The notes beneath the pieces are model-generated. The model saw only the letters and a list, made by a program, of their open reading frames with translations, did not search any database and had not been told where the DNA came from. From assembly GCA_946185485.1 (NCBI GenBank), contig CAMHJQ010000016.1, positions 1 to 64,000 on the forward strand: a DNA stretch of 64,000 nucleotides, written 5' to 3'. Below are positions 25,190 through 34,800 of the stretch, piece by piece; within the stretch, counting starts at the first letter, position 1; every line of letters begins with the position of its first letter. Source of the DNA: an uncultured Prevotellaceae bacterium (lineage in GTDB: Bacteria > Bacteroidota > Bacteroidia > Bacteroidales > Bacteroidaceae). A program made the position numbers and the translations under genes.

Positions 25190-28100
25190 TGTACTTCCAG
25201 TTCTTTAAATTCCACATCTTTCGTGTCGATACGCAGTCGGTAGGTTCCAGCATTAATCTGGGTGCCTGTCGTTGTTGACAGCATCTTAAACTTATTCGGT
25301 GTCGGCGGGAAGGTGACATCCGTATCCACCAATACCGTATTCTTGGAGTCGGTAACCGTTATGCGGGCTGTTACTGGCTGTCCGGTAGTGTTCTTGTAAC
25401 GGAAACGAAGGGCATACTCCTGACCAAGACCAGGGGTGATGATGAAAGAGGTGGCATTGCTCTTGGCCTTTCCTACAACCTTTTCCGGCTCATAGACTGA
25501 GGCAGGGCGTGCCTCAGTATCCTTAGGCAATTCCTCCTTCGGTAGTTTGGCAATCGTATCGGTATCGAGGGCTTTCCAATTTACGGCAAGAGAGGATAAC
25601 TGCTGGGCAGAGAGGGTTACACTCTCCCGCTGGCTGGCTATGGCAATACCGCAGATGACAGCCTGACCAGCCTTTACTTCTGGGAAGGAGATACGCAGGC
25701 GTCCTTCAACAGCCTTGGCATAGACCACACGCTTCATGGCACCACAGTAGCCAGCTTCAGCCCATGGGTCAAGGTCGTCAACTACCGTCTTTCCGTTGAC
25801 GGCTACATCGAAGATGCGCAATCCCTCATAGTCGGCTGTCTCAGAGGCTTCTCGACCGTGCCACGGTTCTGCGAAATAGAGTTCTATGCGATAGGTGGCG
25901 GTGTCGGATTGCTGTGATAAGGCAGGGAGCACGGGCAGATCATACCACAGACGGTGGCGTCCGAAGCGGAAATATTGGAACAGCTCATCGCTTTGGGTGC
26001 CACGAATGTCGTTGGTGATATGGCGCTGGCTGGCCTGCAGGGCATTGATATCTTCGAAATCTTGTCCCCAAGAATGGCTATGCAGGGTGTCATCGGCCAG
26101 CCATTGCTGACCAAACTCATCCTGGAAGGCATTGCCGCCGCAGTTGATGCGATAGAGGTAGTGATAGCCTTCAGCCCCCTTCACAAGGTCGCGGTTCCTG
26201 TCTGCTGCAGTTTTGCCAGTCGCTGTGGCACAACGACTGACATAGCGGTTGCGGTACATGTAGTAGGCTGGGGTAGGCTCCTCCCAGGCGGTGACCAGTC
26301 CTTTGTAGTTGATAGGGCCAATCTTGTCAATACGACGGTAAGCACCGTCGGGCTGTACGCGGCCAGGGTTGTCGTGGGAGTTGAAAATCCACTGGAAATG
26401 ACCGCAGACACTATCCTTGGCACTCTCCGCCAAACGGGCTTTCGTCTCCAAGAGCCTGGTGAACGACTCCTCGCTGTATTTGGTTGCGCCGTGCAGGTCG
26501 ATGGTGCGCCAGGCACCGTACTCACCATTCAGCAGTTGCTCAGCACGCTTTAACTCGTTGTCGTAGTTATCGGCAGAACCGCCATAAGTGCCGCTCCAGT
26601 TCTGGATGACATTCCAGTCGGTGCCCTCGCCACCATTACAGGTCGTGATGGCACGCTGGTCCTGACAGGTGGGGTCAAGACTGCGGATGATGTCGCTGCA
26701 CTCCTCGGCAAAAGCCTTGGGCAGCACACTCTCGTTCTGCAGTCCCCAGAGCACGATGCTGGGGGAATTGCGGCGCTCCTTGATCCAACGCACCAACAGG
26801 CGCTTGAACGTGTTGCGGAACTTATGCGTGTCGTACCAGATATGGGCAGAGAACTGGCTCCAGAACAGGATGCCCTGTTCGTCGCACAACTGCTGATAGA
26901 GCAGGTGGTGAGGCTGATGGGCCTCGCGGAGCGCATTGAAACCGGCATTGGTAATCTGCTTCATGCGGGAGCGGATTTGTTCTGGCGTGAAGGCATGACT
27001 GGCTCCCAACAGGTGCTCGTATTCGCACGTGCCATTGATGAAGACAGGCTGACCGTTCAGGAAGAAGCGGTTGTCGTTGGCCAAAACGTTGCTTGGTTCA
27101 GAAGAACGCTGGCGGAGCACGGGCCACGAGATGCTGCGGATGCCAAATGGGGTGCGCACCTCGTCGGTGGTTTTTCCATCGCGCTTGATCATCGTAGAGA
27201 GGTTATAGAGATAGGGATCCTCTAGGCTCCATCGATGGACGTTGCTGACAGGCTCGGCATGGTGGACGGTAGTAGCGTCGCCAGGTCTCAGCGTTACGAA
27301 CATAGCATGGCGGAACACCTGCTTGCCACTGGCAAGGGTGAACTTGTTGACCAGTTCGAAGGTCTGCGCCTGTTTGGTGTAGTTCTTAATCTCAGTATCT
27401 ATGAAGATGCTGTCGCAAGCAGCATTGTTCCATATATGAATGCCAAAGGGTTCGATGCGCACGGCATCTGTCTCTATCAGGGAGACGGGACGGAAGATGC
27501 CAAAAGGCTGCGAGCCTTCGCTGAAACCCCATTCCGACGAACAGCCGCCACAAACCCAGGGGGAGGCTGTCTGCATGGCAGGATGATTGACGTTGACCTG
27601 TAACTCGTTCTTTCCATTCTTCATCCGGTCGGTGATGTCAAGTGTCCATACGGTGCGCCCCACCAGTTCCTCAGGATACTTATGACCATTGAGGATGACG
27701 GTGGCATAGGTGCCTACGCCCTCAAACTGTAGGAAGTAGCACTTTCCGTCCTGCTTCTTAACATCGAAGGTCTTATGGTAGGTGGCCTTTCCATGCAGGT
27801 TGCCGTGGCGCAACTGGCGGTAGCCGTAATAATCGTCGAAGTTGTGGGGGATGTTGACCGTTGCCGCGAGGGTATCGCGCCCTGCTGAACAGCGGGCTGA
27901 CCAGCCTTCGTTGAGCGAGGTGACGGTGCGGCGACCCTTGTGCTCGGGTTCTGGGAAACGCACATCGCTACGTCCCATAGGCACGCTGGTGGCTACGGCA
28001 ATACCTCGTTGCTGGTCGTTGTTCACGGCACAGTAGAAGTGATAGACCACGCCGTCGTGCTTCACTACGTAGCTTTTGTGGGCAAACATCTCGTCATAGG

Positions 28101-29118
28101 ACTTGGATGGGATGATGAGGTCGTCACCCGTCCAGTCCTCCCAATGTAGCAAGTCGCGGCTGACGCTGAAGGTGTTATAGGCATTATACTTGCGGTCGGG
28201 GTTGTAGGCAGAGAAGTAGAACATCACGAAAAGGTCGTCCATCTTCACTATCTGGGCATCGCCTGTAATGATACCTGGGGCCTCATGGAAATAGACGGGA
28301 TTCTTGTCATAACGTTTCCATTTCTTCAAATCGTTAGACATGGCGATACCGATACGCTCGGCCTTGAGATTGTTGGCAGGATTGATGCCACCAGCATTAT
28401 AGAACATGATGAATCGGTACTTCTTTAGTTCCTTGGGCATGGCATTTCTCATTTCTCCTTTGACTTTCCCTTCGGCCGTCGACCGTTGGTTCTCATTTCT
28501 CATTTCGTAGATAGTGCTCTTATACTGCACCAGCTTCTCCCACCATTGTGCATCTTTGTCGTTGATGCTGAGCAGGGGCTTTTCTGATGACTGCCATTCA
28601 TGGGCTTGGGTGATGTCGCCCGCAGTCCATGCCATGCCGATGTTCAACGGTTCGCGCACGGCTTCGTAGCCCGTGCCATGACCGCCGATGTAGGTCATCC
28701 AGTAGTTCTTCTTGTATTTCGAGATGCCGTAGCTGCCACCCCATGTCCAGTCGATGAGGGCAGGGAAACCGCCGCGCTGGTTCATGTCCCAGCCGTCGTC
28801 CTTATACGAAAGGATGCGGCCCTCCGTCTTCCAGTGCAACAGGTCGTCGCTGGATGCCAGCCACGTCTCGTAACCCCGGCCGTCGAGACCATCCTTGCCG
28901 TTATAGACGACGTAGGTCATCAGCCATCGGTCGCCCTCGCGGAATACCGTCGGACAGTCTATCTTGTGGTAGTTGTCTGCGGGGGCAACGACGAGGCCAT
29001 ATTTATATGGCGTACGCACCTCGTCGTAGATGGCCTGCATGACAGAGGAGGGTATCTCGGCGGCAAAACCGCCGAGCACAATGAGAAGCGAAAAGAGGGT
29101 CAAGAGATTTTTCTTCAT
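25186..29118 (-). CDS. Two-enzyme protein: N-terminal GH137-like propeller fused to GH2, with malectin-like domain
   Basis: 1310 residues, signal peptide to about GGFAA. Roughly residues 20-395 form a five-bladed-propeller hydrolase (CPTVFREGDRWLMTYVVYNG, TWLASSDDLLHW, IGIAMSNDLKKW). Roughly 400-970 are GH2: jelly roll (FLQFEGVGTYATVILNG), Ig domain, and a barrel with VLWGLQNESVLP (acid/base Glu) and LNGEYGAWRTIDLHG (nucleophile Glu). After that come a malectin-type domain (IELYFAEPWHG, LRIFDVAVNGKTV) and a C-terminal sandwich. From memory, Bacteroides BT0996 combines GH137 beta-L-arabinofuranosidase with GH2 beta-glucuronidase and acts on rhamnogalacturonan II, and stands beside a GH138 gene, as here. 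The family of the propeller is inferred; GH43-type is an alternative. An insert of repeat-like sequence lies near residues 203-226. Confidence 0.75.
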   Translation of the reverse strand: MKKNLLTLFSLLIVLGGFAAEIPSSVMQAIYDEVRTPYKYGLVVAPADNYHKIDCPTVFREGDRWLMTYVVYNGKDGLDGRGYETWLASSDDLLHWKTEGRILSYKDDGWDMNQRGGFPALIDWTWGGSYGISKYKKNYWMTYIGGHGTGYEAVREPLNIGMAWTAGDITQAHEWQSSEKPLLSINDKDAQWWEKLVQYKSTIYEMRNENQRSTAEGKVKGEMRNAMPKELKKYRFIMFYNAGGINPANNLKAERIGIAMSNDLKKWKRYDKNPVYFHEAPGIITGDAQIVKMDDLFVMFYFSAYNPDRKYNAYNTFSVSRDLLHWEDWTGDDLIIPSKSYDEMFAHKSYVVKHDGVVYHFYCAVNNDQQRGIAVATSVPMGRSDVRFPEPEHKGRRTVTSLNEGWSARCSAGRDTLAATVNIPHNFDDYYGYRQLRHGNLHGKATYHKTFDVKKQDGKCYFLQFEGVGTYATVILNGHKYPEELVGRTVWTLDITDRMKNGKNELQVNVNHPAMQTASPWVCGGCSSEWGFSEGSQPFGIFRPVSLIETDAVRIEPFGIHIWNNAACDSIFIDTEIKNYTKQAQTFELVNKFTLASGKQVFRHAMFVTLRPGDATTVHHAEPVSNVHRWSLEDPYLYNLSTMIKRDGKTTDEVRTPFGIRSISWPVLRQRSSEPSNVLANDNRFFLNGQPVFINGTCEYEHLLGASHAFTPEQIRSRMKQITNAGFNALREAHQPHHLLYQQLCDEQGILFWSQFSAHIWYDTHKFRNTFKRLLVRWIKERRNSPSIVLWGLQNESVLPKAFAEECSDIIRSLDPTCQDQRAITTCNGGEGTDWNVIQNWSGTYGGSADNYDNELKRAEQLLNGEYGAWRTIDLHGATKYSEESFTRLLETKARLAESAKDSVCGHFQWIFNSHDNPGRVQPDGAYRRIDKIGPINYKGLVTAWEEPTPAYYMYRNRYVSRCATATGKTAADRNRDLVKGAEGYHYLYRINCGGNAFQDEFGQQWLADDTLHSHSWGQDFEDINALQASQRHITNDIRGTQSDELFQYFRFGRHRLWYDLPVLPALSQQSDTATYRIELYFAEPWHGREASETADYEGLRIFDVAVNGKTVVDDLDPWAEAGYCGAMKRVVYAKAVEGRLRISFPEVKAGQAVICGIAIASQRESVTLSAQQLSSLAVNWKALDTDTIAKLPKEELPKDTEARPASVYEPEKVVGKAKSNATSFIITPGLGQEYALRFRYKNTTGQPVTARITVTDSKNTVLVDTDVTFPPTPNKFKMLSTTTGTQINAGTYRLRIDTKDVEFKELEVQ
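28441..28510 (-). repeat. Low-complexity insert in the propeller domain (gaaatgagaaatg repeats)
   Basis: On the coding strand gaaatgagaaatgagaa and, about 40 nt later, gaaatgagaaatg border a segment that encodes EMRNENQRSTAEGKVKGEMR. The purine-rich unit resembles the intergenic gaaatgaag/gaatgaaag repeats at 62930-63095. It interrupts a normal propeller blade in frame. Confidence 0.55.
29056..29076. repeat. 21-bp palindrome with GGTTTTGCC core, in the signal-peptide region
   Basis: ctcggcgg, caaaa, ccgccgag: perfect 8-bp arms around 5 nt. On the coding strand it reads with the core GGTTTTGCC and encodes LGGFAAE at the signal cleavage site. Confidence 0.7.
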
Positions 29119-29124
29119 AGGTGG

Positions 29125-31803
29125 TTACTTTTGAAAGAGCCAGTCAACCTCGGTCGAGGGACCGTTGAGGCCGCAGTCACGTGGGGTGATGTCGTCAGAG
29201 GTAAAGCCTGCCACCATCAGGATGCCCTTGGGCAGGCGGAGGGTGTGTCTACCGGCAGGGAGACTATAGGCGTGGATGTTTACTTTGGGCATCTGCACCA
29301 TGCTGACGGCATTGGTCAGCACGGGTTCTGCCTGACCGTACTCGTTACCTGTGGCATCAATCTCTAACTTCGGTGCCTTGGCCCACTTGGAATCATCATC
29401 CTTGAAGAGGCCGACAAGCACCTTGACGGGCTCTTCGCTCTCAAACTCGATGGTTGTACCGACGATGCGCGTCGTGTCGCGATTCAGCACAAGGGCCTGA
29501 AGGCCGACGAGTTCAGGAGCAATGGAGTCGACGGGCGTGTCGGTGCGGTTCTCGAAGAGAATGGCACCCTTCTCTAAAGTTAAGTGTTTAGAGTTCAGAG
29601 GGAATTTAACGTTAGCGGGCTTTAAAGGACGGACGAGGACATCGTTCTGAGCTACAGGGTGCTTCAGCTTTTCGATATTCTCCTTGAAGGCATCGAGCTC
29701 AGCCTGATAGACCACGGCCAGTTCGCCCCACGTCTTCATCTTGCCGTTGTCCCCACCCACGGGGATGCGGCGTTGCGCTGTCTGCATCGAGTTGGCATAA
29801 AGGTAGTTTTGATCTGCCAATGCTGTCAGTGCATTCCAGTGTTTCAAGCTGTTCTCCATGAGAGGGACGGCTGCGTCAAGATACTTCGTGTCCTGCGTCC
29901 ATTTATAGTTGAGCACTTGCTGGGCGGCCAGCACTTTATCTCTGAATGCACTGGCAAAACGCAAGTAGCACTCCATGTCGTCTCTTACCCTACGCAGCTC
30001 ATCAGCATGTCTTGTGGCCTTGCCAATCACGTAAGTCATGGCTTTGGCAGCCTTCATACCATGGTCAACGCACTCGTTGACGATATCTAAGGGCAATTCG
30101 CCCTTGTGAGGCTGTCCCTTGTAATCCTTCTCAACGTATTCAATCAGTTTCTCACCCTGCGGACCGCAACTCTCGTAGAAGCCCGGGTAAATGGTGTACT
30201 TGTACGGGTTCACCAGTTCGCCCATGGTCATGCCCAAGAGCAGCGTCTGGCGGTTGCCCTCGGTGATGCCGAAGCGGCGCAGCAGTTTAGGGGCTATCTC
30301 ACCCGCCTCGTCGTAGGCGTTCAGCAGATGGTTGGCAGCAATGGTGTCGATGCCGAAATAGTCGGCGAGGACGCGCTTCCAATAAGAACGCTCGTTATTT
30401 CCGACGGCAAAACCGTCGGACACACTTTCACGCTGGTCGTTCCAAGCATAGCGGCCCCAGGCTTGGTACCACATCCAGTCGCGGTCGAGCTGGAGGAGTC
30501 GCTGACCGTCGGGGAGCTTGTCAGCGGTGTAAGGCCAGTCCCAGTAGGATGCCTGCGGGTAGAGATGCAGGCCCTTGGAGTGGTGCACGCGGTGCATGGC
30601 CTGGACGGTCTTCTGGATGAAGGCGGGCGACGACCAGCGCCAGGGTTCGAGGTTGGCGAGGATATGAACGTTGTCGATATGTACGGGTGCGGCAGCAGCC
30701 AGCTGGCGGTGCGTCTCGCCCCACGGGCCGCCGGGCTCGTATGTGGTCAGACTCTCACCCGTGTACTTCGACATAGTGTAGATGTTGGGATAGAGGGGCA
30801 GGGACTCCTTCAGCACCAAGGGACCGTCGGTGTCGTGGGAGCGCAGCACAACGGGCGGGATGTCCGTACGCCCGCTGGCCTTCAGGCCGTCCTTGATGCC
30901 GGGGATGATGGTCTCCTTCATCCACGTCACGTCGTCGTCGATGGTGGCCATGGCCTCGCCGAGACATACCAGCAGGCCGACGTTAGGGTACTTCTCGATG
31001 AAGGCGGCAATGCTCTTGCGGGTGTAGTCGCTGATGAGCGGTGTGATGGGACGGTGGCGGTCCTGCGTCTTCAGACCGTAGTGGTCGGCGAAGGGCTTTG
31101 AGAGGATGATGTTATAGAACATCTGGATGACCCAGATGCCTCGACGGTCGGCCTCGTGGGTGAGAAACGAAAAGATTTCCTCGTTCTTCTTGAACGTCTC
31201 CTCGTCCACTTCCAAGGCAAAGGGGTAGTCCTTGAGCTTCACCAACGAGGCGAAGGGATGGCCGTTCCAGAGGTAGAGCGAATTGAACTTGTTTTCCACC
31301 ATCATGTCGAGATAGCGAATCCAAGCCTCCTTGTCGTAGAACCAGGGGAAGTTCTCGGGCGTGTAGGGGTACTCATAGACGGCATGCCCGGGGAGGTAGA
31401 CGGTCTTCTGGAGACCGATGCAGGTGCCGCGCATCACCATCGCGGGCTGTTCTTTGATGGTTGGTTGCGACTGAGTCGCAACAGACTGTGAAAGACTTCC
31501 TGCCTGGCGAATCTGATCTGCCAGCTCGACGGCGCCATAGATGACGCCAGTGGCATCGTTGCCCTCGATGGTATAGCCCTTCTTGTCGCGGCGGATGGTA
31601 TAGCCTTCGGCAGGACCGCTGCCCTTCACGCTCAGCGTGATGCGACCACCGCTGTAGTCCAGGGCTTTCAGCTTCTTCTGCAGGTATTCTGCAGCATAGC
31701 GCTCGCGGTCGGAGGCCTTCTTGTTGGTGACTATCTGAATGCACTGGGCCTGCACGGTCATGCAGGCTAACGTGAGCAGGAGTGTGGCAAGTGTCTTTTT
31801 CAT
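29125..31803 (-). CDS. GH138-like alpha-D-galacturonidase
   Basis: 892 residues, signal peptide to about VQAQ. An N-terminal domain like that of GH67/GH20 helpers (AAEYLQKKLKALDY, YTIEGNDATGVIYGAVELAD) precedes a barrel: GTCIGLQKTVYLPGHAVYEY, NKFNSLYLWNGHPFASLVK, and RRGIWVIQMFYNIILSKPF. Glu283 in VCLGEAM and Glu350 in KYTGESLTTY are my candidates for the catalytic pair. The diagnostic blocks of GH115 and GH67 are absent. Proteins of this pattern are annotated as alpha-d-galacturonidase and, by memory, include the RG-II enzyme BT0997 (GH138), whose neighbour is a GH137-GH2 protein as here. It would remove alpha-linked galacturonic acid. Two palindromes lie in frame (31464-31482 and 30400-30420). 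Its start overlaps the GH78 stop. Confidence 0.65.
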   Translation of the reverse strand: MKKTLATLLLTLACMTVQAQCIQIVTNKKASDRERYAAEYLQKKLKALDYSGGRITLSVKGSGPAEGYTIRRDKKGYTIEGNDATGVIYGAVELADQIRQAGSLSQSVATQSQPTIKEQPAMVMRGTCIGLQKTVYLPGHAVYEYPYTPENFPWFYDKEAWIRYLDMMVENKFNSLYLWNGHPFASLVKLKDYPFALEVDEETFKKNEEIFSFLTHEADRRGIWVIQMFYNIILSKPFADHYGLKTQDRHRPITPLISDYTRKSIAAFIEKYPNVGLLVCLGEAMATIDDDVTWMKETIIPGIKDGLKASGRTDIPPVVLRSHDTDGPLVLKESLPLYPNIYTMSKYTGESLTTYEPGGPWGETHRQLAAAAPVHIDNVHILANLEPWRWSSPAFIQKTVQAMHRVHHSKGLHLYPQASYWDWPYTADKLPDGQRLLQLDRDWMWYQAWGRYAWNDQRESVSDGFAVGNNERSYWKRVLADYFGIDTIAANHLLNAYDEAGEIAPKLLRRFGITEGNRQTLLLGMTMGELVNPYKYTIYPGFYESCGPQGEKLIEYVEKDYKGQPHKGELPLDIVNECVDHGMKAAKAMTYVIGKATRHADELRRVRDDMECYLRFASAFRDKVLAAQQVLNYKWTQDTKYLDAAVPLMENSLKHWNALTALADQNYLYANSMQTAQRRIPVGGDNGKMKTWGELAVVYQAELDAFKENIEKLKHPVAQNDVLVRPLKPANVKFPLNSKHLTLEKGAILFENRTDTPVDSIAPELVGLQALVLNRDTTRIVGTTIEFESEEPVKVLVGLFKDDDSKWAKAPKLEIDATGNEYGQAEPVLTNAVSMVQMPKVNIHAYSLPAGRHTLRLPKGILMVAGFTSDDITPRDCGLNGPSTEVDWLFQK
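30400..30420. repeat. 21-bp palindrome with GGTTTTGCC core inside the GH138-like gene
   Basis: tccgacgg, caaaa, ccgtcgga: perfect 8-bp arms around 5 nt, encoding SDGFAVG. It has the same core and loop as the palindrome at 29056-29076. Confidence 0.75.
31464..31482. repeat. 19-bp palindrome inside the GH138-like gene
   Basis: gttgcgact g agtcgcaac: 9-bp arms around one base. It encodes part of a low-complexity stretch (GSLSQSVATQSQPT) that separates the N-terminal domain from the barrel. Confidence 0.75.
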
Positions 31804-34800
31804 TATAGATGGAGTTTCTGTAGGTCTATCTGCTTATAAGCGATGCGCAGGCGGCGCCAGGTATAGACGGCGTGGAGTTTCCCGTCGCGGCCTTGGATGA
31901 TGCTGGGGTAGGAGTACTGGCTGATGGGCGATGCCTCCAGCGTCAAAGCGTGACGCCAGTGGGTGCCGTCGTCGCTGACGGCAATGGAGAGGGGCGTGCG
32001 GACACCCTTCTTGGTGCCGGGCAGCGTGGCGAAGTCGTTGTAGATGAGTACATGGCGACCGTCGCGCAGGGTGACGGCATCGGTGCCCGACTGGTTGTTG
32101 GGCACGTCGAGCAGGGTGACGTCAGTCCACGTGTCACCGTTGTCTGAGGAGAACGAGGTGCCTATCCTGCCGTTGCGGGTACGCATCAGCACCTGCAGGC
32201 GTCCGTCCTTCAGTTTAAGGATGGAGGGCTGGATGCAGTCGATGGGGTGACGGCCGTCTTTAGCTGCCTCGCCTCCGGCGTCGGGGGCCTCGATGTCTTC
32301 CTTCTTGGAAGCTTTGGCAGTGGCAGAACCACTGCCCACACTGGACATGTCCTCTGTACGCATGGCGAGCTCGGCCTTGACGGGGCCTACGTATTTCCAT
32401 TGCTTGGTGGCAAGGTCATAGATTTCCATGTGGAACTTCCAGCCATTGTCCTCCGTGCTGGATGGGCAGAGCAGGCGGCCACCGATGATTTCGGGCTTGT
32501 TCTTAATGGGGCCGAGGAAGCCCTCGGGCAACGGTTCCTTGTCGCTCCAGGTGCGTCCGCCGTCACGCGACTTGCAGAGCCAGCCCGTCCAGTCGGAGAC
32601 CTTCAGGCCAATCTTAAAGAACAGCCACAGCTCGCCGTTGGGCATCTCGCAGATGACGGGGTTCCAGCAGGCCTTTCTTCTTTGGCTGGCCGAGGCGGTA
32701 CCCCGGCATACGGGGCCTTCGGAGGCGGGGGTGCTCTCGGCGCTGATGCCTGCAATCTGGGCATTCTTCGTGCCGAGAGTGAAGACTCCGTCGGCAGCCA
32801 GGATGGGCTTACTCCACTCGTTGGTGCCTTTCTTCTTGATGCTCACCCAGATGCAGACGTCGGGGTTGCGCTCATGCTTGCCGCCGAAATAGGTGGCCAC
32901 GAGGTCGCCCTTTTTTGTCTCTACGATGGTGGCGGCATGGCATTGGGGGAAGGAGGCCTGACTGTAGAGGAACTCGTCCTTGGTGATGGCAGGCGAGGCT
33001 GTCGGCATGTCGCAGGAGAAATCGTAACTGCCCGATCCGACGGTTTTGACGGTTCCGTCGGGCAGGCAGACATCGGCGGTGATGTTGCAAGGGAGGAGGA
33101 CATGCCACTCGACGTGCCGCTGTGTCTTCTTCCACTCGCTATGGATGTCGCCGTAAGGGGAGTGGAAGACAACCCGTGCGCTCTCACAGCCCTGGATGTC
33201 GAACGAGGGCTTCAGCACGACGTGTTTGTACGCCTGACCTTTCTCCGACCCAAGGTCAGAGTGTGGCGTTGCAATCTGGCGGATGCCGCCGAGGTATTGG
33301 TAGCACCAGGTGAGGAGGTCGCCGAGGAGCATGACGTGGTTGCCGCTGTTCATGCGGGGACTGGCCTTGTCGCCGTTCCACAGCTCCCATGTGGTGGTGG
33401 CGCCGTTCTCGGCCATGTAGCCCCATGAGGGGTAGCTCTTTTGCGTGGCTATCATGTAGGCGATGTCGCTGAAGCCGTTATCCGACAGGCCGCGCAGCAG
33501 CCATGAGATGCCGATGACGCCGCAGGGCACGTGGGCATCGTTCTTGATGATGATGTTCTCCACGATGTTCTTCACCACCTCCTCACGGCAGTCATCGGGC
33601 ACGATGCCGAAGGAGAGTGCCAAGAGGTTGGCGGTGGCGGTATTGTTGCCGTAGAACACAGAGTCGGGATAGAGCACATGCCCCGGGCGGGGCGACGTGC
33701 CCCGCTTGACGGTCAGGAAGTGGCGGTTGAAGTCGCGCGTCATCTGTTCGCGCAGGGGGCGCCAATGGTCGGCCTCGCAGCCCCACTGCTCCATGAGCTG
33801 CATGGTGCGGATGATGTAGGCCGTGGAGATGAGCGCCACGTCCGTCTTGCGTGCCGGGTCTTGCGAATGGATAAGTTCCAGCTTCTCGGGTGGCACGCAC
33901 CAGTCGCCGTACTTGCCACAGCGGATGATGCCGTCGTCGCTATACTCCTCGATGATATGGTTGACCCACTTCTTGATGGAGGGGTAGGAGCGGTCGATGG
34001 CCTCGCGGTTGCCGAACTGCCGCCACAGCATGTCGCAGCCGAAAGGCAGGGCAGCTGCCCACGTCACGTCATCCGAGTAGTAGTTCCAGAAGGCCGGTGC
34101 CACGTCGGGTATGCAGCCGTCTGAGCGCTGCGCCTCGCAGATGTCGCGCATCCACTTGGTGTAGAGGCGCTCGTTTAGGGCCACGAAGCTCTCGCCGAGG
34201 CTTCCCATGGTGCGGTCGCCCAGCCAGGGCTGGCGCTCGTCGCGCTGCGGGCAGTCGACGGGCATGCCCTTGTAGTTGGCGGCAATGCCCATACAGGCAT
34301 TCTGCACCACCTTATTTAATATAGTATCGCTGCAGCTGAAGCTGTACGGATAGACGGCAATGCCGTCGTACACCTCCTCGGCCACGAGCTGGCGGGCGTC
34401 GAGGTCTTTGATGCCCGACACCTCGACGTAGCGGAAGCCGTGGTAGACAAATGTCGGTCGCCACGCGCGGTCGTGGTTCCACTCTTTGGTAACAGGCTCT
34501 TGGCCGTTGCAGACGTAGACATCGGTAGAGCGGGCGTTGCGCAGGTTCTCGGTATAGAGCGTGCCGTCAGCATTCAGCTTCTCGGCATAGCGCACGCGGA
34601 TGGTGTCGCCCGCCTTGCCGTGGGGCATCAGCGACACCCATCCCGCCATGTTCTGGCCGAAGTCGATGACGTAGGTGTCAGGCTTGCCGGGCAGGGGCTT
34701 CAGTTCCTTCCACTCTACGGGGCCGGGGATGGTCTTGGTCGGTTTCCACAGTCTGTGATAGCTCTGCACCAGCATGTTCGGTGTCATCTGTCCGCGCAGC

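Noticed and set aside
29125..31803. GH115 or GH67 alpha-glucuronidase
   Set aside because: The diagnostic sequence blocks of those families are absent; the pattern fits proteins annotated as alpha-d-galacturonidase (GH138-like).
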